Source: Rhodobacteraceae bacterium S2214 (lineage in GTDB: Bacteria > Pseudomonadota > Alphaproteobacteria > Rhodobacterales > Rhodobacteraceae). From it: a DNA stretch of 64,000 bases. Under the pieces are notes generated by a model. The model was given only the letters and a program-made list of their open reading frames with translations. It ran no database searches and was not told the origin of the DNA. Location: positions 1,338,001 to 1,402,000 of the forward strand of contig CP081161.1 in the NCBI GenBank assembly GCA_025141675.1. Reading direction: 5' to 3'. Shown here one piece after another: positions 9,393 to 18,026 of this stretch (positions within the stretch are counted from its first letter, which is position 1; every line of letters starts with the position of its first letter). Made by a program: the position numbers and the translations under genes.

Positions 9393-10730
9393 ATGCGCAT
9401 GAGCCGCTACTTCTTGCCCGTCCTCAAAGAAACCCCGCGCGAGGCGCAGGTCGTGTCGCACCGCTACATGCTGCAAGCAGGCATGATCAAACAGGCCAGT
9501 GCTGGTATCTATTCTTGGCTGCCATTGGGCTACAAAGTCCTGAAAAAGATCGAAAACATCGTGCACGAAGAACAGGCCAAGGCCGGTCATCACGCGATGC
9601 TGATGCCAACGATCCAGTCGGCTGATCTGTGGCGCGAAAGCGGGCGCTATGATGCCTACGGCGATGAAATGCTGCGGATCAAAGACCGTCACGACCGCGA
9701 TATGTTGTTCACGCCAACGGCTGAAGAACTGATCACCGATATCTTCCGTGCCAACGTAACGTCTTACAAAGATCTGCCGCTGACGATGTACCAAATCCAG
9801 TGGAAGTTCCGCGACGAAGTCCGCCCGCGTTTTGGCGTGATGCGCGGCCGTGAATTTTACATGAAGGACGGCTACAACTTTGATCTGACAAAAGAAGATG
9901 CGCTGCACGCGTATAACCGCCACCTCGTGTCGTACCTGCGGACATACGAACGCATGGGCCTGAAGGCGATCCCGATGCGGGCTGATTCCGGTCCGATTGG
10001 TGGCGAAGATACGCATGAATTCCTCGTGCTAGCGGAGACCGGTGAATCCGAAGTGTTCTATGATAGCGCCGTTACTGACCTGACCTTCGGCGACCGCGAG
10101 ATCGATTTTGATGACAAAGCGGCCTGCGCGGCAGTGATGGAAGAATTCACCACGAAGTATGCCCGTACCGACGAAACGCATGACGAGGCGTTGTTCAACG
10201 AGGTGCCGGAAGAGCGTCGCAAGACGGCCCGAGGCATTGAAGTTGGTCAAATCTTCTACTTCGGGACCAAGTATTCTGACGCACTGAACGCTGCTGTCGA
10301 TGACGGTCAGGGTGGTAAGGTGAACGTTCACATGGGGTCGCACGGTATCGGCGTGTCCCGTCTGCTTGGCGCGATCATCGAAGCGTCACACGACGACAAA
10401 GGTATCATCTGGCCAGAAGGCGTGACACCGTTCGACGTTGGTATTCTGAACATGCGTGCGGGCGATGAAGCTTGCGACGCGGCGTGTGAAGATCTGTACA
10501 AGCAGTTCATCGCGGCTGGTCTCGATCCGCTTTACGATGACCGTGATGAACGTGCAGGGGCCAAGTTTGGCACCATGGATATGATCGGCCTGCCATGGCG
10601 GATCACTATTGGCCCGCGCGGCATCAAAAACGGCGTTGTCGAAGTTACATCGCGCCGCACCGGCGAAAGCGAAGAGATGCCTGCCGCCGATGCAATCGCG
10701 AAGATCAAAGCGATCTACGCGGCGCTTTAA
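9393..10730 (+). CDS. proS: Prolyl-tRNA synthetase, short alphaproteobacterial form
   Basis: ProS charges tRNA-Pro with proline. The 445-residue length lacks the large editing insertion of the E. coli type, which is normal for Alphaproteobacteria. Class II motif 2 is visible as [17 protein letters not shown] near residues 147-163 and motif 3 as [12 protein letters not shown] around residue 315. The C-terminal anticodon-binding domain starts near residue 350. The stop codon overlaps the stop of the convergent methyltransferase gene by four bases. Confidence 0.96.
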   Translation: MRMSRYFLPVLKETPREAQVVSHRYMLQAGMIKQASAGIYSWLPLGYKVLKKIENIVHEEQAKAGHHAMLMPTIQSADLWRESGRYDAYGDEMLRIKDRHDRDMLFTPTAEELITDIFRANVTSYKDLPLTMYQIQWKFRDEVRPRFGVMRGREFYMKDGYNFDLTKEDALHAYNRHLVSYLRTYERMGLKAIPMRADSGPIGGEDTHEFLVLAETGESEVFYDSAVTDLTFGDREIDFDDKAACAAVMEEFTTKYARTDETHDEALFNEVPEERRKTARGIEVGQIFYFGTKYSDALNAAVDDGQGGKVNVHMGSHGIGVSRLLGAIIEASHDDKGIIWPEGVTPFDVGILNMRAGDEACDAACEDLYKQFIAAGLDPLYDDRDERAGAKFGTMDMIGLPWRITIGPRGIKNGVVEVTSRRTGESEEMPAADAIAKIKAIYAAL

Positions 10731-11341
10731 ACCGCCTTTGCGATGACAAAAGCTGAGCGGCCCGGTTCGGGCCGCCAGTTTTCGACGATTTCGAAACCGG
10801 CGTCGCGGATATCCTGAGCCAACGTGTCCGACGCGATCGGCACCACCTTTGGGATGAGCCTTGTGGCTGAAAGTAGCGGCAACAGCCGTGGCAAGACACC
10901 GGACATTTCACCCAGACAAACTGTGGTGCTGACGAAATAGCCTCCCGTTTTGATCAGGCGTCGGACATCGGCCAAAGCCGCGTGATGATCAGGTAGCAGG
11001 TGCAGAATGTTCATGCCTAGAATGATGTCGTAGCTGGCATTACTTGCCGGCCAATTGCCCAATTCGGACACTTCAAACTGCAGGTTTTGCACCGTCTCCG
11101 CCTTGGCCCGCGCGATTTCGATCATGTTTCGTGAATAGTCGATACCGGTCATCTGTTTCACAAATGGTGCATGGATCACGGCGGTTGATCCCGTGCCACA
11201 GCCGAATTCTAGCGCGTCCATGTCAGGGTGCATGACCGCTTGCGTCATTGCCAGTTTCCGTTCGTAGGCGGCGACATCCGCGATGTCGGACTTTGCATAA
11301 CGTTTGGCCATCAGGTTCCAAAATGTAACGTCGCGGCTCAT
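10727..11341 (-). CDS. Class I SAM-dependent methyltransferase
   Basis: The 204-residue product has the Rossmann-like methyltransferase fold: motif [12 protein letters not shown] (about 44-54), a post-I acidic strand ([19 protein letters not shown]) and motif IV-like [13 protein letters not shown]. The substrate is unknown. I set the start at 11341 because its ATG overlaps the stop of the upstream DUF2306 gene (ATGA) and the sequence MSRDVTFWN starts the homologous region; the longer frame reads through that upstream gene. It is the last gene of a four-gene - strand group. Confidence 0.82.
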   Translation of the reverse strand: MSRDVTFWNLMAKRYAKSDIADVAAYERKLAMTQAVMHPDMDALEFGCGTGSTAVIHAPFVKQMTGIDYSRNMIEIARAKAETVQNLQFEVSELGNWPASNASYDIILGMNILHLLPDHHAALADVRRLIKTGGYFVSTTVCLGEMSGVLPRLLPLLSATRLIPKVVPIASDTLAQDIRDAGFEIVENWRPEPGRSAFVIAKAV

Positions 11342-11982
11342 GCTATTGCTCCTGCTGCTGTGCGGGGCTGCGCCCTGCGAATGATCCATTCTGCGAACAC
11401 AATGCACGCGGCCCAAGATCCGATAAAGATAACGTCAGACATCAAACCTGACGGAGGCGTTCCCGTGATCAGAAAGATCGGTAGGAAGGCGACAGACACC
11501 AATGTAGCGCCCATTCCAATCGCATAGGCGCGGATCATCCAGTCGCGGTGACGCGGGATATTGCGGGCGCGGATGGCCTGTATGGCGATGCCTAATGCAA
11601 TTGCCAATGTGATCCCGAATACCAAACGACCTGTGTTCACGAGGTCGCCTGCAGCGTTGGGAAACGCCCACAATAGGCTCAGCGAACTGAGTGCCAGACA
11701 TGCGCCTGCCAAGACGAAAACGCGGCCCATGATGCGGTGAAGCCTGCCGAATTTGCGGGCCAAAACGCGGCCAAATTGAATTGGGCCCAATACACCGAAG
11801 ACGATCCCGCCGATTACATGGGCGAAGTGACTGATTGGGGCGGTGGAGATCCGTGCGTTTTCCGCGGGCAGGGTGCCTGTTGGGATTTGAACGGCTTGGA
11901 CTGACGCGAAAAGAATTGTCATGCCGCTGATCAGAAACAGTACCAACGGCACCACAATAGGGCGCACAAAAATGCGTTTCAT
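11338..11982 (-). CDS. DUF2306-type multi-pass membrane protein
   Basis: The 214-residue protein has about six predicted transmembrane segments (roughly 8-28, 52-75, 87-107, 116-138, 152-174, 183-200). The conserved pattern H-R-x-x-G-R-V-F-V-L-A-G and a later H-R-D-W-M-I-R-A-Y match DUF2306 membrane proteins, in which the histidines are thought to bind haem or metal; that role is inference. An AAAGG-type ribosome binding site precedes the ATG. It follows the small XRE regulator by 22 bases and is coupled to the methyltransferase gene downstream. Confidence 0.75.
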   Translation of the reverse strand: MKRIFVRPIVVPLVLFLISGMTILFASVQAVQIPTGTLPAENARISTAPISHFAHVIGGIVFGVLGPIQFGRVLARKFGRLHRIMGRVFVLAGACLALSSLSLLWAFPNAAGDLVNTGRLVFGITLAIALGIAIQAIRARNIPRHRDWMIRAYAIGMGATLVSVAFLPIFLITGTPPSGLMSDVIFIGSWAACIVFAEWIIRRAQPRTAAGAIA

Positions 11983-12004
11983 AGGAATAACCTTTGTTGG
12001 TTGA

Positions 12005-12217
12005 CTAAGGGTCGTACTTAAAAATTTCGTCTAGGTTTTTGCCAAAGACAGCCGCGATCTGGAAAGCGAGTTCTAACGTCGGGGAATATTTTGCGTTCTC
12101 GATAGCCATGATGGTTTGGCGGGTGACGCCGACCTTTTCGGCCAAGGCTTTTTGGGTCATTTCATCCGCGTCAAAGCGGCATTTGCGGATCGTATTGGTG
12201 ATATGCGACTTGGCCAT
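12005..12217 (-). CDS. Small XRE-family transcriptional regulator
   Basis: Nearly all of the 70 residues form one helix-turn-helix: M-T-Q-K-A-L-A-E-K-V-G-V-T-R-Q-T-I-M-A-I-E is the recognition unit, followed by P-T-L-E-L-A-F-Q-I-A. The C-terminal ending (GKNLDEIFKYD) is typical of the YozG-like subgroup. Such mini-regulators usually control the membrane-protein gene beside them. The start lies three bases after the stop of the membrane protein gene at 12221-12670, so the pair is co-translated. Confidence 0.88.
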   Translation of the reverse strand: MAKSHITNTIRKCRFDADEMTQKALAEKVGVTRQTIMAIENAKYSPTLELAFQIAAVFGKNLDEIFKYDP

Positions 12218-12220
12218 GCT

Positions 12221-12670
12221 TTAGATGCCAAACCGGTAGGCTGCGACCTTGGTAACGTTCCCGACCAGATCAGCCACCGCGAAGCTGACCAAGATCATGT
12301 TGAGACCACCCAGCGCCGTCCAGCCCATCGCCATACCGATCAGTGCTGCGATAAATCCCATGCTGGCGACGATCATCGTCGCAATGGACCCCCGCCGCCC
12401 GATCATAGTGTCGCGTTCGTCAGTGAGAGAGCTGGGGTTCGGCGTGTTCGTGATGATCGCGTGCAGGATATTGAACGCGATTGTCAGGGCAATCATCAGA
12501 ACGATGCAGACGGGGATCATCCACAAAACATCTTGCGCCCAAACGCTTGCGCCATTCGGCCCATCGTAAAGACCGGCACCCCAGTTACTGCGGATTTTGC
12601 TGCCGAAATAAAGGATGACAATCAGGCTGGTGATGATGCCTGCAAAGGTATTGCGTTCTTCGTGGGACAT
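12221..12670 (-). CDS. Membrane protein with DERD motif, partner of XRE regulator
   Basis: The protein has 149 residues and four hydrophobic segments (about 9-24, 46-70, 97-118, 120-140). Between the second and third there is the sequence L-T-D-E-R-D-T-M-I-G-R-R-G, a motif seen in DUF2178/DUF3796-like membrane proteins that are commonly paired with a tiny XRE regulator. No enzymatic function can be assigned. It is the first gene of the - strand group that continues with the XRE gene, the DUF2306 protein and the methyltransferase. Confidence 0.65.
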   Translation of the reverse strand: MSHEERNTFAGIITSLIVILYFGSKIRSNWGAGLYDGPNGASVWAQDVLWMIPVCIVLMIALTIAFNILHAIITNTPNPSSLTDERDTMIGRRGSIATMIVASMGFIAALIGMAMGWTALGGLNMILVSFAVADLVGNVTKVAAYRFGI

Positions 12671-12843
12671 GGCGGCCTCGGGTTAATGATTCTGTACTCA
12701 AGGTATAAAATCTTTTACACGGAGTCAATAATATCAAACACGGTGCCCCAAAATCGATCTCCCCGAATCTGATTTTCATGGTAAAGTTTTCAAAAATACA
12801 GGCAGGCAAACATGACACTTTCCCATACCCGTTGGGCGGATCG

Positions 12844-13437
12844 ATGATCCGCGTCCTTTCATTATGTGCAGGGCTTTGCGGGGCAGGTGTTTTGTCCCAA
12901 TATCCTGAATTTGCACAGCAATATGTCCAGCGTTTGGCCGGACAAGTTGATGCGTTGGATGTGATCGTCGCGGATTTTGACCAGTCTGCGTTGGACGCTG
13001 GGCTGACGCGGTCGCAGGCTTTGGCGCAATTGTCCGGCACTGCATTTCTGGATGCCCGCCAAGCGGATATGCAAACGACATTTGCGCGGCATACAGCGTT
13101 GACGACGGCGCTGAGCCAGCTGCGCAGTGCGACAGAAATGGAGCGTTTGGCCCTGTTCCATCGGATGAACGATGCGGAAATTCTGCGTAATACGTGGTCT
13201 GATTTCGCGCCTGCAGTGCCCATGACGACAGCGGGGCTGGCGTCTGCCGCTGCTGGCTTTCTGGGTGGTTGGGCTGGCTTGGGGGTCATCCTGTCAGTGT
13301 TCGCGCGGCCCTTCCGCCGTCGCCGGACAAAACCCGCAAAATCTGATCAAGATTCAATTCGCCGCGATCCGCCGATCCGGCGACCACATCAAAACGTAAG
13401 TCAGGCTCCGCGCCTGATGGGGGAGACAAGACCATGA
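12844..13437 (+). CDS. DUF2937 family membrane protein
   Basis: The 197-residue product starts with a hydrophobic helix and the family-typical S-Q-Y-P-E-F-A-Q-Q-Y-V-Q-R-L-A-G motif (about residues 18-33), continues with a long helical periplasmic or cytoplasmic stretch and ends with a second transmembrane segment (about 130-155) and a basic tail. This is the DUF2937 layout; function is unknown. I chose the ATG at 12844 over the upstream ATG at 12778 because it places the first hydrophobic helix at the N terminus. The stop overlaps the ThuA gene start by four bases. Confidence 0.75.
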   Translation: MIRVLSLCAGLCGAGVLSQYPEFAQQYVQRLAGQVDALDVIVADFDQSALDAGLTRSQALAQLSGTAFLDARQADMQTTFARHTALTTALSQLRSATEMERLALFHRMNDAEILRNTWSDFAPAVPMTTAGLASAAAGFLGGWAGLGVILSVFARPFRRRRTKPAKSDQDSIRRDPPIRRPHQNVSQAPRLMGETRP

Positions 13438-14141
13438 AAGCATTGATCACATGGGGCGGCTGGGATGGCCATGAGCCCGACAAAGTTGCCGAGATTTTCC
13501 GGTCCATCATTGCGGATGCTGGCGGCACGCCGGACGTTACTGACAGCCTCGATTGCTTCGACGATGCGGACAAGTTGAAGACTTACGACCTGATCATTCC
13601 GGTCTGGACCATGAGCGATATTAGTCGTGATGCCGCCACCAACGTGTCCGAAGCCGTTGCACATGGCACAGGTCTGGCAGGCTGTCATGGCGGGATGTGT
13701 GACGCTTTTCGTGGGGTGCCGTTGTGGCAGTTCATCACGGGGGCCAATTGGGTGGCGCATCCGGGCGGTGACGGGGTGAAACATCGGGTGCAAATCACAT
13801 CTGACGATCCGCTTGTTGCGGGTATCGGCGATTTTGACGTCGAGACAGAGCAATATTACCTGCACGTCGATCCGGCGAACACCGTGCTTGCGACCACTCG
13901 TACCGATGTCGTCGACTGGTATCACACGCCGAACGGCGCTGTTGATATGCCGGTGGCTTGGACGCGGACTTGGGGGCTTGGCCGCGTTTACTACAACGCG
14001 CTGGGCCATCAGGCGAATGTTGTGGCCACTGGACCCGCGTTTGAAATGATCAAACGCGGTGTGCTTTGGGCGGCTGGTAGTAAAGAGGCCGCGAAGGGGC
14101 GTGATCTTAGCCCGCTGCAAACGGCTGGCAATCACTGGTAA
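13434..14141 (+). CDS. ThuA-domain protein (class I glutamine amidotransferase-like fold)
   Basis: The 235-residue protein has the ThuA pattern: an N-terminal A-L-I-T-W-G-G-W-D-G-H motif, an L-A-G-C-H-G-G-M-C-D turn (about residues 82-91) in the place of the amidotransferase nucleophile elbow, and a C-terminal G-R-V-Y-Y-N-A-L-G-H strand. ThuA proteins are linked to disaccharide (trehalose) catabolism in rhizobia, where they act on 3-keto sugars; here no sugar operon is adjacent, so the substrate is open. A GGGGGAGA ribosome binding site precedes the ATG, which overlaps the DUF2937 stop. A strong terminator follows. Confidence 0.85.
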   Translation: MKALITWGGWDGHEPDKVAEIFRSIIADAGGTPDVTDSLDCFDDADKLKTYDLIIPVWTMSDISRDAATNVSEAVAHGTGLAGCHGGMCDAFRGVPLWQFITGANWVAHPGGDGVKHRVQITSDDPLVAGIGDFDVETEQYYLHVDPANTVLATTRTDVVDWYHTPNGAVDMPVAWTRTWGLGRVYYNALGHQANVVATGPAFEMIKRGVLWAAGSKEAAKGRDLSPLQTAGNHW

Positions 14142-14146
14142 TGTAG

Positions 14147-14179
14147 CGCCCCGACTTTGTGGTCGGGGCGTCGTTTTTT
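14147..14179 (+). terminator. Rho-independent terminator after the ThuA gene
   Basis: A perfect 9-base-pair stem (CGCCCCGAC at 14147-14155 with GTCGGGGCG at 14162-14170) has a six-base loop and is followed by TCG and a run of six T. The T run touches the stop codon of the convergent membrane protein gene. Confidence 0.9.
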
Positions 14180-14576
14180 AAGTGTCGCGGCGATACGGCA
14201 ATGCCTGTAGAACGCCGAACGTCACTTCGAATGCCAGAAACCCGTACAGAATTGGGCTGCCCCCGTTGCTAAGTGCCACGATCATCCACGTTGAAAACGC
14301 GAAACGCCCGACAGCATCGTAACGCGCTAGCCGCAAGTCGTCCCACCTGATCCGCAGCACGGTCCAGATCAGGACAACCGTGCCAGCCATGTTGGCGAAA
14401 AGGACCGCGTAGGTGTCCAATGTGGGTAAGGGCGCGAGCCCGAATTGGCTGTGAATGCCGCCCATAGTGGCCCACAGCATGGCCAAGGTGAACGGCGTGG
14501 CGAGCGGCCATGTGACGATCAAATCGTACCACGATCCTATCCGGTAAATCCGCCGGAATGTTGTCTCCGATAGCAT
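14178..14576 (-). CDS. Small multi-pass membrane protein, likely target of divergent MerR regulator
   Basis: The 132-residue product has about four transmembrane helices (roughly 15-37, 48-70, 85-105, 108-125). I do not recognise a named family. The start at 14576 is supported by an AGAAAGGA ribosome binding site ten bases upstream; a start at 14597 would leave almost no leader after the predicted promoter. It is divergent from a MerR regulator, and the shared intergenic region holds a MerR-type operator whose -35 element reads toward this gene, so it is probably the regulated gene. Confidence 0.65.
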   Translation of the reverse strand: MLSETTFRRIYRIGSWYDLIVTWPLATPFTLAMLWATMGGIHSQFGLAPLPTLDTYAVLFANMAGTVVLIWTVLRIRWDDLRLARYDAVGRFAFSTWMIVALSNGGSPILYGFLAFEVTFGVLQALPYRRDT

Positions 14577-14615
14577 CTGCAATTTCCTTTCTTGCAATTG
14601 ACCGGATAGCCCTAC

Positions 14616-14637
14616 ACCTTGGAGTATGATCCAAGGT
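14616..14637 (-). promoter_or_regulatory. MerR-family operator and promoter between divergent genes
   Basis: Two perfect 8-base arms (ACCTTGGA and TCCAAGGT) are separated by six bases. On the - strand the left part overlaps a TTGACC -35 hexamer, and a TAGGGC -10-like hexamer follows after about 20 bases. An over-long spacer with a dyad inside it is the signature of MerR-activated promoters. The direction suggests activation of the membrane protein gene at 14178-14576, with autoregulation of the MerR gene. Confidence 0.8.
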
Positions 14638-14650
14638 CAAGAGGTTTATC

Positions 14651-15013
14651 ATGCGTATCGGGGAACTTGCAGATTCACTGGGTGTCAGCACGGACACGAT
14701 CCGGTTCTACGAAAAACGCGGATTGATCGCGGCAGACAGGCGGGCCAATGGGTACCGCGATTTCAGCCCTGCGACGGTGCAATTGCTTAAAATGATCCGG
14801 CTCGCGCAGCAGCTTGGATTTACACTGCGCGAAATCGCGGATCTGACGTCAGCATTGCAAGATGCACAGATGTCGGCGGACGATGTGGGCGGATTGCTGC
14901 AAGCCAAGATCACTGAACTCGAAGCGAAAGCTGCGAACATCCTGTCTTTGCGTGATATTCTGCAAACGCGGCTGAATGACGTTTGTCCGCTTGGGCTGCA
15001 TCCCAGCGCTTGA
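14651..15013 (+). CDS. MerR-family transcriptional regulator
   Basis: The 120-residue regulator starts with the canonical MerR winged helix (MRIGELADSLGVSTDTIRFYE followed by K-R-G-L-I) and continues with a coiled-coil dimerisation helix (about 78-112). A single cysteine-containing tail (DVCPLGLHPSA) lacks the Cys-x7-Cys loop of copper sensors and the three cysteines of MerR itself, so the inducer is uncertain. The nearest family look is to heavy-metal/redox-type members. It is divergent from the membrane protein gene it probably controls. Confidence 0.88.
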   Translation: MRIGELADSLGVSTDTIRFYEKRGLIAADRRANGYRDFSPATVQLLKMIRLAQQLGFTLREIADLTSALQDAQMSADDVGGLLQAKITELEAKAANILSLRDILQTRLNDVCPLGLHPSA

Positions 15014-15064
15014 CCTTGCACCCCGCAAGCCCCAGTTTGCAATCCGAGCAGTAGGAGGCCGAAA

Positions 15065-16354
15065 ATGGCAGGCAAAACAGCCCCATTTGCGAAATTTGAG
15101 TGGATGATCGCGTGGCGTTACATTCGGGCGAAACGGGCCGAAGGTGGTGTCAGCGTCATGACGTGGATCAGCCTGATCGGCGTGACGCTTGCTGTGTTTG
15201 CGTTGATTGCGACTTTGGCCGTGCGGTCCGGGTTTCGGGCGGAATTTGTCGACACGATCCTTGGCTCGAACGCCCATGTCGCCGTTTACCGCCAGTCCGA
15301 GGTGGTACCGGATTCGGGCCGCTACACGCAGCTGATTAAGGGCTACGACGAATTGGCGACTGACCTTGCCGCTATCCCGGGTGTCACGCGGACAGCACCG
15401 TTGGTGCGCGGTCAGGTGATGGGCAACTACGGTGATAACAACGCGGCTGTGGATGTTTACGGCATTTCTTTTGACAATCTTCTAACGATCCCACGTATCG
15501 CAAATCCTGAGGATTCGTCCGGCGATATCAACAACTTCGAAGACGGTATCGCGATTGGATCGGCGTTAGCCAAAGACCTTGGCGTTGGGGTTGGCGACCG
15601 GATCAAGATTATTTCGCCCAACGGGGCACGCACTGCACTTGGCACCACGCCACGGGTGAACGTCTATGACGTGGTCTATATCTTCACGGCTGGCCGCTAC
15701 GACATCGACAAAATCCGCGCTTATCTGCCGATCGCAGAGGCGCAGTTGTTCTTTAACCGCGATGGCGTCGCAACCGAGATCGAAGTCATGGTCGAAGACC
15801 CCGACGAGATTGAAAAGTACCTGCCACAGGTCATGGCGACCATCGGTGAAGGCGGCTACGTCTGGACATGGCGCGACAGCGCTGGCGCATTTTTGCGCGC
15901 GCTTGAAGTCGAGGACAACGTGATGTTCGTCATTCTGTCGATCCTCGTCCTGATCGCGTCGATGAACATCATTTCCGGCTTGATCATGCTCGTTAAAAAC
16001 AAGGGCCGCGACGTCGGTATTCTGCGCACAATGGGCCTGACCGAAGGGTCGATCCTGCGGATTTTCTTCATCTGCGGGGCAGGGATCGGAACGGCGGGCA
16101 CGTTGTTTGGTGTGATCTTGGGCTGTTTTTTTGCTCTTTATATCGACCAAATCTTTGGCTTCGTGAATTCCATCGGCAACGGCGGCGTTTGGGACCCGTC
16201 CATCCGGGGCATTTACCGATTGCCTGCGGAACTGCAGTTGAAAGACGTGATCTCTGCTGTGACCTTGTCGCTGTCGTTGTCGTGGATCATCACCATTTTC
16301 CCTGCGCGTCGTGCGGCACGGATGAACCCCGTTGAGGCGCTGCGCTATGAATAA
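15065..16354 (+). CDS. lolC: Lipoprotein-releasing ABC transporter permease LolC/LolE
   Basis: LolC/E with LolD extracts outer-membrane lipoproteins from the inner membrane and hands them to LolA. The 429-residue protein has the expected layout: transmembrane helix 1 near residues 32-54, a large periplasmic MacB-PCD-like domain (about 55-275), and three C-terminal helices ending in the F-P-A-R-R-A-A-R-M-N-P-V-E-A-L-R-Y-E signature. GGAGG precedes the ATG. The stop overlaps the lolD start by eight bases. Alphaproteobacteria usually have a single permease (LolF-like), so this may form a homodimer. It is functionally relevant to the surface lipoproteins in this window. Confidence 0.92.
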   Translation: MAGKTAPFAKFEWMIAWRYIRAKRAEGGVSVMTWISLIGVTLAVFALIATLAVRSGFRAEFVDTILGSNAHVAVYRQSEVVPDSGRYTQLIKGYDELATDLAAIPGVTRTAPLVRGQVMGNYGDNNAAVDVYGISFDNLLTIPRIANPEDSSGDINNFEDGIAIGSALAKDLGVGVGDRIKIISPNGARTALGTTPRVNVYDVVYIFTAGRYDIDKIRAYLPIAEAQLFFNRDGVATEIEVMVEDPDEIEKYLPQVMATIGEGGYVWTWRDSAGAFLRALEVEDNVMFVILSILVLIASMNIISGLIMLVKNKGRDVGILRTMGLTEGSILRIFFICGAGIGTAGTLFGVILGCFFALYIDQIFGFVNSIGNGGVWDPSIRGIYRLPAELQLKDVISAVTLSLSLSWIITIFPARRAARMNPVEALRYE

Positions 16355-17027
16355 CGTGTTGAATGTGGCTGGGATCACAAAGACCTATAACAAAGGCAAA
16401 CCCAACGCGGTGACCGTGCTTCAAGGCGCCGATTTGGCTGTTGCATCGGGCGAAGTTGTGGCGTTGGTGGCCCCGTCCGGTGCCGGTAAATCGACGCTTT
16501 TGCACATCGCGGGCCTGCTCGATAGTCCGGACGACGGCACGGTGACGATCAATGGCACCGATATGACGAAACTGTCGGATCGCAAACGGACGGCGGTGCG
16601 ACGGTCGGAGGTCGGTTTCATTTATCAATTCCACCACTTGCTGCCGGAATTCACAGCGCTGGAAAACATCGTGCTGCCGCAACTGGCGAATGGCGTTGCG
16701 GAAGGTCTTGCGACAGAACACGCGATGGACCTGCTTGGCAGGGTTGGTGTTGATACGCGGGCCAAACACCGCCCCGCTGCTTTGTCGGGCGGTGAACAGC
16801 AACGGGTCGCGTTTTGCCGCGCATTGGCGAACAATCCGTCGCTTTTGTTGGCGGATGAACCGACAGGCAATCTTGACCCTGACACATCGGATCGGGTGTT
16901 TGACGCGCTGATGGAATTGGTGCGTGGGACTGGTCTGTCTGCTGTGATCGCGACACATAACCTCGAATTGGCCGCACGGATGGACCGGACGGTACGGATG
17001 ACCGCAGGCACGTTGGCACCTGTCTGA
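16347..17027 (+). CDS. lolD: Lipoprotein-releasing system ATP-binding protein LolD
   Basis: The 226-residue ABC ATPase has a Walker A loop A-P-S-G-A-G-K-S-T at residues 42-50, the Q-loop, the signature L-S-G-G-E-Q-Q-R-V-A, and Walker B L-L-L-A-D-E-P-T-G-N-L-D. The position directly after lolC and the H-L-L-P-E-F-T-A-L-E-N motif identify it as LolD rather than another MacB-class ATPase. I use the ATG at 16347, which overlaps the lolC stop and gives the normal N terminus; the frame extends a few codons further upstream. Confidence 0.93.
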   Translation: MNNVLNVAGITKTYNKGKPNAVTVLQGADLAVASGEVVALVAPSGAGKSTLLHIAGLLDSPDDGTVTINGTDMTKLSDRKRTAVRRSEVGFIYQFHHLLPEFTALENIVLPQLANGVAEGLATEHAMDLLGRVGVDTRAKHRPAALSGGEQQRVAFCRALANNPSLLLADEPTGNLDPDTSDRVFDALMELVRGTGLSAVIATHNLELAARMDRTVRMTAGTLAPV

Positions 17028-17051
17028 CGAAACCGCAAAGGAAGAGACGAC

Positions 17052-18026
17052 ATGCAAGTGACTGTGCCTGAAATCTATGACGCCTCGTACGCCGCATTGA
17101 TCCATCACGGCGCGGGCACAGAACAGGCGGCCCATGTTGCCAAGGCCGTCGCGCGGGCCGAAGAAACAGGCAATGTCATCTGCGGTCTGTATTACCTTGA
17201 AAGCTACTGCACGCAGCTGAAGTCGGGACGGGTCGATGGCCAAGTCACGCCGGTTGTGTCAGCGCCGCGCCCCGCGTCCATCATGGCAGATGCGAAATTC
17301 GGTTTTGCGCAACCCGCCTTTGCCGCAGGGCTGCCCCGCGCGATAGAGGCCGCGCGCGAAATGGGTGTTGCGACTTTGTCGGTCGCGCATGCGCATACGT
17401 GTACATCGCTGGGCTTCTTTACCGAACAAATCGCGGCGGCGGGTTTGATTGGGATCGGGATGACCAACGCGTCACCCGTGGTCGCACCACCTGGTGGGAA
17501 CAAGGCCGTGATCGGCACAAACCCGATTGCGATGACGGTGCCGGGCGATCCCGCGCCTGCAATGCATTTCGACTTTTCAACCTCTGCCGTGGCATTGGGC
17601 AAGATCACGATGGCGAAAGCCGCCGGCGAGACTATCCCGCTTGGCTGGGCCGTTGATCAAGATGGGCAACCGACCACCGACCCAGAGGCGGCTTTGAAAG
17701 GCGCATTGGTTTCTGCTGGGGGGTACAAAGGCTGGGGTTTTGGCCTGATGGTGGAACTGTTGGCCGCTGGCCTGACGGCAAGCGTCAATTCGCTTGACGT
17801 AAGTGGGTTAAAACTGCCGGACGGCGCGCCCCACGGGCTTGGTCAGTTCTACATTCTGATTGATCCGGCAACCCACGGGGACCATTTCGCGGATCGGTTT
17901 GCCCGTGTGGCGGACGCGATTGCAGAACAAGACGGCGGACGCATTCCCGGCGCGAACCGCAAGGTTCTGGTCGATGTTGAAGTACCCGACGCGCTTTGGG
18001 CGTCTGTGAAGGGCCTGTCTGCTTAG
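17052..18026 (+). CDS. Ldh-family (type 2 malate/lactate/sulfolactate) NAD(P)-dependent dehydrogenase
   Basis: The 324-residue protein matches the second malate/L-lactate dehydrogenase family, unrelated to classical LDH. Visible family features are the substrate motif S-V-A-H-A-H-T-C-T-S-L-G near residues 109-120 with the catalytic histidine, T-N-A-S-P-x-V-A-P-P-G-G, and the G-T-N-P-I-A cofactor region followed by D-F-S-T-S. Members reduce 2-oxo acids such as pyruvate, 2-oxoglutarate, sulfopyruvate or piperideine-2-carboxylate; substrate is not readable. AAAGGAAGAG precedes the ATG. The stop overlaps the convergent DMT gene stop by four bases. Confidence 0.85.
   Translation: MQVTVPEIYDASYAALIHHGAGTEQAAHVAKAVARAEETGNVICGLYYLESYCTQLKSGRVDGQVTPVVSAPRPASIMADAKFGFAQPAFAAGLPRAIEAAREMGVATLSVAHAHTCTSLGFFTEQIAAAGLIGIGMTNASPVVAPPGGNKAVIGTNPIAMTVPGDPAPAMHFDFSTSAVALGKITMAKAAGETIPLGWAVDQDGQPTTDPEAALKGALVSAGGYKGWGFGLMVELLAAGLTASVNSLDVSGLKLPDGAPHGLGQFYILIDPATHGDHFADRFARVADAIAEQDGGRIPGANRKVLVDVEVPDALWASVKGLSA

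Noticed and set aside
9306..10016. 236-codon frame antisense to proS
   Set aside because: Shadow of a well-identified synthetase gene.
12585..13289. 234-codon frame antisense to the DUF2937 gene
   Set aside because: It spans the start region of two divergent genes and has only low-complexity composition.
15566..16378. 270-codon frame antisense to lolC
   Set aside because: It mirrors codons of a conserved permease and has no domain pattern or ribosome binding site.
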